64,000 bases of DNA, taken from positions 35,206,066-35,270,065 of the forward strand of contig CAXKWD010000011.1 in NCBI GenBank assembly GCA_964059195.1, in the 5' to 3' direction. Each line of letters begins with the position of its first letter. Position 1 is the stretch's first letter. Below the pieces are notes generated by a model. That model was not told where the DNA came from. It worked only from the letters and a program-made list of their open reading frames with translations, and made no database searches. This DNA comes from Ectobius pallidus. Its lineage: Eukaryota > Arthropoda > Insecta > Blattodea > Ectobiidae. Below, in pieces: positions 21,690 through 31,551 of this stretch. The position numbers were made by a program, and so were the translations under genes.

Positions 21690-21980
21690 AACTCCATGGC
21701 TCTATATCCCAGGCAATAGACAAGACTGACTGCATAATCATTGCATCACCTATGTATGTCTTTCAGCTTTATTGACAGATTACATGATTGGGGGTTATGT
21801 GTTAGAATGCTGGCTCTCAGGACTGTATACGATGGTTTCTTTAACTAGCTCACTATTTCTTTATTCATGTAACTTAGTTCTTCTCATGAGGCTGAGTGCA
21901 CTAGTGTTCCTTACCTTCTTGTCTCAGAAAATTCAGCGGATCTGCTCCTGCAGATCTTAATGAGAAATGATAAATCATTG
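21690..21980 (-). repeat. diverged SINE, family S1
   Basis: AACTCCATGGCTCTATATCC, GATTGGGGGTTATGTG and CATGAGGCTGAGTGCAC correspond in order to the family body seen at 4648-4948. The tRNA head is no longer clear. Confidence 0.5.
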
Positions 21981-24189
21981 GACCAGCGGGCCTATGTTCA
22001 ATGTAGGTACTTTCAACTAGTAGGCCTACAGCTGAAATTTGTTTAATTAAATTTAGTTCAGTTGCAAAGTTTAGTTTTTGTTGTAGCAAGGGCAATGTGT
22101 GTTTCAAAGAAATAGCATGGAAACAAAATCTTCAAGGCAGTTATGATTGTCTCTCTCGCTTTTTTTTTTGTTAAGGAGGTGAGAAGTGATACAGATCGTT
22201 TTTAACCTAAGATCTTCAATATTCTCTGTATAGGGATGGTGGGTTTTGCGTTTGCAATAAATTGAAATGTAGGTTATACAGTTCATAGTTACAAAGTGTA
22301 AAATAGGACCAAATTGTATTTTTGAGACATAAATGTTCATAACCTAAGAAATCAGGATAGAATTTCTGGTTTCGAAATAGTCTGAAGGCTAATCTTGTCA
22401 ATCTTTTTGACTTCTTTATATTATATTTCTTAAAATATTGCAAACATAGATGTCTAGGTTTTGTGTGTGGTGGTAGTACCCTGATCCCTAGTTACAACAC
22501 ACTGATACTCACATGTGGACAGTGATGTGTCTAGGTCAGGGACGGGAAGGAAAGCACTGGAAGTGTGAAGTTACCCTCCCTCTCGTCCCTACCACTGTCT
22601 TTCAATCACAGATAGAGATAAGTAAACCGGTTCTTTCTGGGATTAGTCGCATGACAGATAGAAAGAATAAGGAAGGGGCGAATGAGGGGTAGATCATTTC
22701 ACACATCCAGTGCATTACTTCCCGAGCCTGGTCTAGGTGAAGGTAAATTGGCTTTGTAAATTTGATCATTTCATGTGAAAGAAGACCCACAGTTTCTGGG
22801 TTGAAATTTGTATTAGTATGACCATAAATTTATTTCAGCTTATTCATGAATATTAAAATTGGATGAATGAAATGGGAATTTAGCCTCAGATAAGCCCTAA
22901 TATGTTGGAGTTTCTTTAGAAGCCCAGGAAAATATTCTACAAGTTAGTATGAGGATAAAAGCCTACTAGTCTATCGATGAAGCTCTCAGAATTTCATAAC
23001 TCAAAAGATTGTGGTGATGATCATATCATCACACAATAGTGAGAGTGATACAAGATGGGATGTAGATTGGAAATTGTTTCTGATAATCATCATGTTAGCA
23101 CATCAATTTTTTTTTCTTGGAATTTCAGGCTAATGTAGGCCTATGAATTGAGGCTACAACTTACGGTACTGTAACAGAGAGGTAAATGTAATTAAAAAAA
23201 ATCACAACTCGTTGTACATAATATCCTTTTAGCTGTAATCTTTCATTATGCTTTATGATTTGATTTGATTTTGTCCAGTCGATCGGAACATACTACATGT
23301 TATGCGATAGGCCTACACCAATATAATTACAAATAAGAATATGAGTTTACGGTTATGAGAAATGTGTGCAATGTGAAAATTTTGCTGAAAAATTATGATA
23401 GGGTCTATCCATGGAAATGTGGACATAAAGGTTAAAATTTTAAAAAAATCTTAATCTGTAAATTTCAAACAGTATGAGAATATACTGTTAATGTTAAATG
23501 CCTTTCATACATTTTCTGAGTTAAAATGTTGACATTATGAAAATATAGTCTCAAATATGTAATAAATTTTATTTCTTACCCATTACAAAAATGTTGTCAT
23601 ACTGGTACCCATTACAAAAATTTTGCCACACCCGTTACAAATATTTTAATTTCTTGTTTTTATTCTTATTTCAATGCCATACTTTGTAAGAAGGAACTTT
23701 ACTATCTTAACTACAGTAAGAATGTTTTTCATTCATTGTGTCTTTCCAAATCGCAGAGCTTTATTGTTACTGTCAACAAGTCAAAAGTTAAGTCCACATA
23801 TGGTTATGCCTGTTACAGCGTTTTAGATAATTTATTATTCCAGTCATCTACCAGCCTTTGAAAAATCATTTTATCATCATGATTAATTGAAGCCTATTTG
23901 TATCCTCTGATATATTTTATTTCAGTTTATGAATAGCAAGTAATTTGTAAAGACATTTTTTATCATGTATATGTCACCTTCATTACAATGGATTGAATTA
24001 TTATGCAGGATGTGATATGGATTTAATGCGGGCAATAAATTATTATTCTGCTCCATGTTGGGGCTGATACAGAGTATTATTTTGAGGATTTATACAGGTT
24101 CAAATCATAAGTGCACAATTGTGACAGTCCGATCTCTGCTAATTCACAGGCATGTTAAAGAAATACTGTGGGACTAAATTTGTTGACCC

Positions 24190-24430
24190 ATTAAAGCTGT
24201 CGGCCTGGGTGGTGCTGTTGATATAGTGCTGTCTTTCTGTGCCAAAGGTTGCTGGTTCGAACCCTGGCCCTGATTGGAGTCATTTATTTGTGCATAAATA
24301 AGGCAGGCTCATGTCTGTAGATTTACACCATTGTTGAATAGGGATTCTAGGATTGGGTGGAATATCCCTCATGGGTTTTTCAAGGGCTTAACAGTACATC
24401 ATTCATGGACACTGCAATTCTTTGAAAAAA
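24190..24430 (+). repeat. tRNA-derived SINE
   Basis: The head resembles a tRNA gene with A-box-like GGCCTGGGTGGTGC and a perfect B box GGTTCGAACCC (24254-24264). The body GCAGGCTCATGTCTGTAGAT follows. Upstream, 24140-24180 resembles the tail of a second copy of the same type. Confidence 0.65.
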
Positions 24431-24678
24431 CTTGTTAGGTCTCAAACCCAGCTAGAGGAAAACCCATAATTTGAATTCACGACTTTAAAAATGTAAGTAT
24501 TTTATGAAAGATCTAAAATTTGAATCCACAACTTAAAAAATGTAGCCTAAGTTTTTTATGAAAGATATAAAATATAGCAACTATTCCCTGGTGAATGCAG
24601 TGGAGTCCCAGAAACATGGTTTCCTTTAATTCAGTATTAAGTTATGTAAACTACAGAACTTTGTAACAATGGTAAATG

Positions 24679-24679
<1 letters not shown>

Positions 24680-24732
<53 letters not shown>

Positions 24733-25247
24733 TGTGTTATTATTATTGTTTGCGGGTGTGTGTTTCCAATGCCAATCTCGTTGCCAAGGTGTTGGATTAG
24801 GGGTCTGCGCTGAGGTGAATGGATGGTGATGGAGTGGTCTATTTTTTCAAGTTGTATACCACTAGGGCGGGCCACACAGATGAGTGTGTGTAAGGTGGTT
24901 TGTGTAGTGTAATGTTGGTATGAGTGTGATGGTAAAGTGAGGAAGGTTGGGTAGGAAAACCTGATGCTGGCATTAGCCTGCTCTTGTTGACACCAAGGGG
25001 TACGCCAGGCCTAATGTCCCCATCCGATGGACAAATCACTATCAGCAATGACAGCCTCCAAATCATATGCACTGGTGAGAGGTTTGGGATTGAACCCAGG
25101 TTATTTGGTGCACAGACTAGTGACTGGAAGCTGTACACAATCACCTCTTCTAAATCCAGTCCTTGGGGTCAGATTAAAAAATCTGCTTGTACCGAGATTT
25201 GAACCCAGGCTGCTAAGGTGGAAGGCAGACTTGCAGTCAACTATGGT

Positions 25248-25298
<51 letters not shown>
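24680..25298 (-). repeat. composite SINE-like repeat between two (ATT)n tracts
   Basis: (ATT)n at 24680-24730 and 25250-25298 bracket about 520 bases. On the minus strand two B-box-like sequences occur (GGGTTCAAATCT about 25210-25199 and GGGTTCAATCCC about 25099-25088), so it may be a dimeric tRNA-derived element. The body includes GGCCTGGCGTACCCC. A-rich tracts follow to 25383. Confidence 0.5.
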
Positions 25299-25300
<2 letters not shown>

Positions 25301-26252
25301 CTGGTAAGGGTTTTAAAAATTTTCCCCTTTTAATTTGTGATTTCAAAGCCTCCCCCCTTTAAAAAAAAAAAAAAAAAAAAAAAATCCTCAAAGAGTGCCA
25401 CCACCTATTCAGACTCCAATGCAGTAGTTTAGCCATTTATGTGGTATTGATTGGAAGAATTTTTTGCATTAGGTAGTGCAGTGTCATATCACAACTACTT
25501 CATAATTGTTCGTACACAATCTTTATGAAGTAGCTTAATTGTGACTTTTGCAATTAAGAAACATAGATAATTAATATTTTTAGTGAACTGAACAGTATTT
25601 CATAGTTAAAACAGCTCAATTGGAACCATGGAATTTGAATTATGTGATTTAAATTCACATTGGATCATGAGGTTTTTGAAAATACCGTATTTTTACTCGA
25701 ATTTAATGAGCACCCCGATTTTGAAACTTGAAATCATAAAAAAAAAAAGAGTTTGTTGGCGAATGTAATGCGCATCAATGGTAGGATAGGTATTTTATTT
25801 GGAATTTTGTCATAGTATTAAGGGAATAATGAACCACCATGTAAACATTTGAAATTACCATTAAATTTAACTGCCAATTTACGCTTCAAAACTGTAGTGA
25901 AGCATCATTCGTACAGTTTTAATACTTCATTTTTGTAAAACTTGATAATGTAAGATATATAGAAATAAATAAATAAAATTACTTACCTAAGATAAAGAAA
26001 GTAACAAGATAGAGCTTGAACTGGAGAGAGGTCTATACTTTTGTACATCAGTTTAATTTGCATTGAATACATTGAATTTTTTTTACATGGTTTTATCCAA
26101 TACCACTATAATAATTAATTGAATCAATGTTCAATAAGTCATTCATTTTTCCAGTGATATCCCTTTTGTAGGATACATACCAGAGAATTAATTTTCTATA
26201 ATATTAGTTTAAAGTGAAATACTATACAAGATTTTATTGTTTTTTTGTTATA

Positions 26253-26785
26253 CGAGGGGCATACTGAAAGTCGTAAGCAACATTTTTTCACAACCTATCT
26301 TTATTTTTAAGTGAAACCAAGTGTATCATCTCAATCTACAGACCTTTCTTTCACTTTTCCACATAATTTAGTTTTTTTTTTCACACATGTTTCCCATTGT
26401 TCTGCAAGTTTGAAAATACCCTTGCGATAAAATTCCGTTCCAGCTACCTGTAGACACTGACGCACTGCTTGCCGAATATCCGAATGGCACCCCCCAACTA
26501 CCATCTTTTCGGTTTTGTGAAGGAACAGATGCGAGGCCAACGCTAGGAGACACTGGAGGATATTCGGCAAGCAGTCTGTCATTGTCTACAGGCAGCTGGA
26601 ATGGAATTCTATCGCAAGGGTATTTTCAAACTTGAACGATGGGAAACATGTGTCCAAAGAAAACGGAGACTATGTGGAAAAGTGAAAGAAAATTCTGTAG
26701 ATTGAGATTATGTACTTGGTTTCACTTTCAAATAAAGATTAAGGTTGTGAAAAAATGTTGATCACGACTTCCAGTATGCCCCTCG
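26253..26785. mobile_element. foldback of two mariner-type 3' ends
   Basis: TA-flanked ends CGAGGGGCATACTG and its inverse. Left and right halves are inverted copies of about 255 bp with a short centre near 26515-26530. Each half encodes the last 47 or so codons of a mariner-type transposase: on the minus strand RQAVRQCLQVAGTEFYRKG, on the plus strand DIRQAVCHCLQAAGMEFYRK, each running outward to a stop near the tip. There is no catalytic core. It could move only with an enzyme supplied elsewhere. Confidence 0.8.
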
Positions 26786-27359
26786 TATATTAGTTGAAGG
26801 GAATTTATTATAATTGTCAGTAATTTTTTGATGAGTTGACTGCATAAAGTGAGAAACTTGAGGTCTGGAATTCTGGCAGTAAGCATATGATAAATATTAC
26901 AAAAGCATCCTTTGGAAAGTAATTAGTTTTCCAATAGGCCTATGTCCCTATAAGCACTTACTGGTTGACTCATTTGGACATATTCCATATTGCATTTATG
27001 CCACATGGCACCTTGTAGAAGGTCAGTAGTATATATTAAATCGTCACCGTGAAGGACAGTCATCAAATGTGTTCATAAAATGAAGTTAAATAACTTTCTT
27101 TTAATGTATGGTCGTTTGCTTGGCATTAAACTATCTATTAGTAGCTAACATGAAATTTAGAATAGGTAAGACAAGTGACAAAAGCATCTGTTGTTAGCCT
27201 GTGCCAGGAACGAATCCTTCATATACTAAAAGTTGTCAAATACATTTATAACAAATCTGTTTTGCCTAAGCCACTCTGCAATCACCTTGGTCTACCTCAG
27301 ATTATACAATTCCATAACTAGTGTCTGGAATCCAACTTTTTTCCTTACCAAACTTTTTA

Positions 27360-27880
27360 TTTTATTTTATTTGTTTATTTATTTATTTTATTTAGATTAG
27401 AACTTATTTTCATTTCTTTCTTACTTTTCTATCCATTTTGTCATTCCCCTTATTAATTATTGAAGGGCTCAATGAAAGAAGTTTGTTGCTCAGCTTCTTT
27501 TACGTCAAAAATTCTCTTAAATGTAGGGGAAGAAATCCTCTTTGGTTTGAAATATCATGTATTTATAGTTTAGTTTATGTTTGATCATTACATGATATTG
27601 GACACATCAATGTAACTTAAGTGTTTTTAAAATTACATCACCATATAAGCAACTTTTATTAGTATGGCTCTCAGTCGTTTGTGCAGGGTTTGTTAGTAAC
27701 ATTTTAATCTTTCCCTTTGTGCATTCCTCGTTTGAATGTTATGCTCGTATTATTAGTAAACCTAGGGGTTAAAGTATGAGAGGATTCTTAATGACTAGAC
27801 TTATAGATTACATATAAAGTGGATGTAGTTGAATATGTATGTAAAAGTATGTGTAAATAAAATGCTATTCTATTCTATTA
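27360..27880 (+). repeat. possible retroposon with (TATTC)n tail
   Basis: T-rich sequence at 27360-27390 is followed, near 27850-27880, by GTAAATAAAATGCTATTCTATTC, a 3'-tail pattern seen in retroposed elements. The 5' boundary is not visible. Confidence 0.3.
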
Positions 27881-28738
27881 GTAAGACTGTATGTACCTAC
27901 AGTAGAAAATCCTGTTACAAACTACTGTGAAAGAGAAGGTAAATGTACCTAATGTAACATTTCAGCCTTTCTTATAATATGGGAGCAATCAAAACTGTAA
28001 TTAGCAAATACATATTCTTTTGCCTGTATAAAGTGCTTAAAATATCTGCAAATAGTGCACTTTGAAAGACTGAATGTTTTCCATATAAAGGCCTGTTAAT
28101 CCAGGAATTTGAGAAAATTTTTGTTGATTAAAGGGTCCATTGAAACAGGTTTTACTGTATAAATTTCACAGTATGATTACATAATCCAATAGAGGATTGC
28201 AGCCATAAGCTGCTAGTTGATCAGTATACATCTTTGACCACCTCTTCTTCTTACCCTGTTTTACGTAAAATTATAGTATTATCAGATATTGAATTATCTT
28301 TCTGTACTCCTCAACTTATATACTTAACAGAGTTCAAGGTCCATACAAAAGGCCACCATAGGCCAATGTGCCATATGCTAGAGCTATCTGTAGACTTGTT
28401 ACACTTGTGACTTACCTGCTTGCTGCCAGTTTTGTAGTTAACTACCGGTGTAATGATGTGTCACTATCCTCACACTTGTTGCATAATTCTATTATTTTGT
28501 AAACATTGTAAAGAGATAAGAAACTTTTGTTTTTAATTACATCTCAACAGTGTGATATCTTCTTCTATCAGACGTACTGACTAGTAGCTTGGAAATATCT
28601 TGTTTACACTTATTATTACAACATGCGTAGTTCAATTAGATATAGAAGCATTAAAAGAAATTGAACCTTTTAAAGTGAATAAAGTAACCTAAAAGTTTTG
28701 CAATCTGTAATGTAATTACAATATTAATTATTTTAAAA

Positions 28739-28921
28739 TGGGAAAGACAGAGTCAGAGTGAAAAATTCAATGCCACAGCCTTCATTTGAACCAGGATCTT
28801 TGGCTGTCCATGCCGCCACTCTACCATTGAGCTATCATGGCAACATGCCAGTACAACATTACATTCTCCAATTGACTCCCATCTATGGCATTGAATTTTT
28901 CAGTCTGACTCTACCTTTCCA
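28739..28921 (-). repeat. tRNA-like sequence within 36-bp inverted arms
   Basis: The arms (28739-28774 and 28886-28921) share GAGTCAGA and TGAAAAATTCAATGCC in inverted order, with about four mismatches. Between them, on the minus strand, is ATAGCTCAATGGTAGAG (an A box with D-arm) and, about 35 bases later, TCCTGGTTCAAATG (a degenerate B box). The T-arm does not close, so it is not a working tRNA gene. Confidence 0.55.
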
Positions 28922-30296
28922 CCTTCGCCTACACACAACATGAAAGAATTATCATTCAGTTTTAAGATATTTCAAAATCATACGGCTGAATTCAAGCTTG
29001 AGATATACACTTAGAAATAGTGTCATTAAGGTTCTTTCTTCGTTTTTCTCATTTTTAGAATTCAGTGTTACTGCAGTAACTATTCGGCATGATATTTTCC
29101 TTCGTCTGAACAAGTTATAGCAGGACTTCTATTGCCTTCCTTCTATTTCCCCTCCCATGAGACAGTCCTATAAGTCTTCCTATACTAGGTGTTGAAAATG
29201 CTCTCTGATTGTTGTCACAAATGATCTAAGGAATTTTCACTTAAGTGTGCAAATTCGTAAAATGATTGAATTTCAGCTCCTTTGCTCTCTTCAAATTTAA
29301 TTACCATGTGTGGGTAATGTGTGCATTACAGCTTTCTTAGTACCAACTCACAAATAAAAATTTCATCTCCAGATAAAGAGACTTTCAGCCAAAAGCTCAG
29401 CTGCCTTTTCTCTTATGTCCAAAGGTTACTCCAATCAGTACGCCATATCCTTAAAACCAGTTATTTATTAGCTTTGGTAGTCATTTAATCTGTTGTTTGC
29501 ATATGCATATGTGTATGCGATTATGCTTGGGGTGAAATGCTTAGCCTACTTTTCTCTACTGCTGAATACAGGTATGGAATTGTGTGTTATTGCATTTGTT
29601 AGCAAGAATCTTGTTAAAAATTCAAGCAAACTGGGTCAGTAAACCATAGAAAAATACATTAAAATTACTGTATAAAATTAGTACTTAAGTTTCTGCTGCC
29701 ACTGTCGTTAATAAAATTGTTATAGCTGTCTGGGTTAAGCCACATCACATATCCCTGCAAGACAGTTGACTGAACATCAAGGAAACTAATAGCTGTGTTA
29801 TGCTGAAGCAAACAACTAGCTCAATACACATTTCACCTTTAATTTAGAGCATGCAAGAATGGAAAATGGAGCAATAGAACAAATGCGCTGAAAAGTTGTT
29901 GGGACCATAGTATGGCCTATGGTCGAGAGTTTCAGGGGTGGTGGTGGAGGGCCAAAAAAGAAAGAAAAAAAATGTCGAAATCTGACGTTGGTAACATACT
30001 GTAATATCCTGCTGAGTGTGGACTCAACAAACAGTTTGTTTTTGTTGGATAAAAAAAAAAAAAGAAAAAGATGATGAAATCTCAAGTGGTGCTATAATTG
30101 AAATAAAATTTCAAGCAGAAAGTAATGTCAGCTTGTTGACATCGGGGAATGTAGCAGACTATAAGAAGGCATTTCAAGAATATTGTATTTTAGTATGCTC
30201 ACTGACCTGTAGTAAATGTTGGAAACATCCTTATTTTACAGGATATAATATTGAGATGGGTGTAGCATGCATGCTTCACTTCTTGTATAATTACCT

Positions 30297-30335
30297 GAAC
30301 TAGTTTCGAAGACCATCGTCATTCATAATCATCAG
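30297..30335 (-). repeat. solo end with CTGATGA...CGAAAC pattern
   Basis: On the minus strand CTGATGA (30335-30329) is followed by CGAAACTAGTTC. A similar arrangement is at 54513-54551. Stem II pairs poorly here, so ribozyme activity is doubtful; it reads as a relic of a Penelope-type end. Confidence 0.3.
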
Positions 30336-30412
30336 ATTATTAGATTAGCACCAACTGCCGACTAGACGTTTGTGTTAGCCTCTCGGGGAAGTTTGCTGCA
30401 TTTGGCGATGAG

Positions 30413-30454
30413 AAATTCATCTGTTGGAATGTCGACATTCCAACAAATGAATTT
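30413..30454. repeat. 42-bp near-perfect palindrome
   Basis: AAATTCAT... and its complement meet at GTCGAC, with the inner arms GTTGGAAT/ATTCCAAC perfect and one mismatched pair in total. It lies 71 bases upstream of exon 3 of the PHD-finger gene. Confidence 0.85.
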
Positions 30455-30524
30455 ATAGCTTCACTGTGTAAACTTCCAATATATTTTTTAAGTAATCTTA
30501 TTTGTCTCTTCTTTGTTGTTACAG

Positions 30525-30617
30525 GTCCCTGCGACAGTATCGAAGCGTCCTCGGACCGCTGAAGACTTCTATCTGTTTTGCAAATTTATTTTGGAGTATG
30601 AGAACTATGAACAAGAG
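30525..30617 (+). CDS. Phf13/23-like: PHF13/23-like gene, exon 3
   Basis: 93 bases, phase 0 at both ends, between acceptor GTTACAG and donor GAG/GTATGT. It encodes KRPRTAEDFYLFCKFILEYE, which matches the conserved N-terminal block of PHF13/PHF23 proteins (a K-R-x-R-T-x-E-D-F pattern followed by an F-C-x-F-(V/I)-L run). After the PHD finger this is the best family marker. It is a short conserved region without assigned catalytic function. Confidence 0.8.
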
Positions 30618-30779
30618 GTATGTACCACTGCTAAATTTTATCTGACTGTAAGTTACATCCAAAATTGATTCAAGTTACAAAAGAGACCTGGAATTTTTCT
30701 GTGCTCATGTGACTATGGTAAGAGAAGCAGGCATCACAAACAATGAATGAATATTTATTGTAACATTTTCCGTTTTTAG

Positions 30780-30894
30780 GAATACAATGAGAATTCAGGG
30801 AGCCCTCTGGGAAGCACAGGGAGTGTAACAGATAGTATAAAGTCAGAGTCTCCAGCAGGAAATGGTCCAGAAGACAAGAAAGGTTCGGAAACAG
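30780..30894 (+). CDS. Phf13/23-like: PHF13/23-like gene, exon 4
   Basis: 115 bases between acceptor GTTTTTAG and donor ACAG/GTATGT. It enters in phase 0 and leaves one base over. It encodes a Ser/Gly/Glu-rich disordered stretch (ENSGSPLGSTGSV, DSIKSESP). The SP sites could be phosphorylated. DSIKSESP also resembles a sumoylation-type IKxE motif. Intron 3 before it is only 162 bp, the shortest in the gene. Confidence 0.75.
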
Positions 30895-31340
30895 GTATGT
30901 TGTAAAAGTATTGATATTCTTGTACAGTAAGTATGAACAGAAAGTAATTTTATTTGTGCTAATAGTTAACTCTGTTGTACTAATGTTTGTGTTGTGCTTG
31001 ATCCCTCATAGTTTACGAAGTGCTAATCACTTAGCTTTTAATTCTTTTTAATTTACAGTTGTCTGTAGAAGATTTCTAGAATGACCAAATTTTTAGTTAA
31101 AAAATCCACTAACAAGAGTGGTCCTCTCTATGCTAATTGCTTTGTACAATGTGATAGGCCTAGGTCAGGGGTGCTCAAACGGTCGATCGCGATCGACAAG
31201 TCGATCGCGAGTGCTTTTTGAGTAGATCTCGAGAAGAAAAAAAATTTTAATAAGTAGGTAGGTAACTAATAAAATAACACTGCTTGCGGCAAAAGGTGGC
31301 TTTATCAAAGGAACGCGCGGCACTTGTCAAAGAAAAGCCG

Positions 31341-31384
31341 CGTTGTTTCTAGACTAGACAGTGGAGTCTAGTCTAGAAACAACG
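31341..31384. promoter_or_regulatory. perfect 19-bp hairpin in hAT leader
   Basis: The arms 31341-31359 and 31366-31384 are exact inverted complements (TTGTTTCTAGACTAGAC type) around a 6-base loop. It ends 167 bases before the transposase ATG. It may be a transcript hairpin or a dimeric binding site. Confidence 0.8.
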
Positions 31385-31551
31385 AGAGACAGTACAGTCT
31401 AGTTTCGGGCGGCGCGTTTGACGGGAACATTCGAGACTTTCGTTCACGCCGATATAAATGTTGCGCCTGCAGGAATTGGAGTCATTCTGAATTGTAACTT
31501 GATGGCGATACTACGTCGATAAGTACAAAGTTTATTATTAAATAGTGGAAA

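Larger units (their letters stand above)
19873..30524 (+). other. intron 2 of the PHF13/23-like gene
   Basis: A 10.6-kb intron containing a Tc1-type foldback (20935), a diverged SINE (21690), a SINE at 24190, a composite repeat at 24731, a mariner-end foldback (26253), a tRNA-like hairpin element (28739) and a 42-bp palindrome (30413). Between these I see no exon. Confidence 0.6.

Noticed and set aside
30016..30303. 95-codon frame with GAIIEIKFQAESN
   Set aside because: It begins in a poly-A tract and has no supporting neighbour; the resemblance to nuclease-like motifs is too short.
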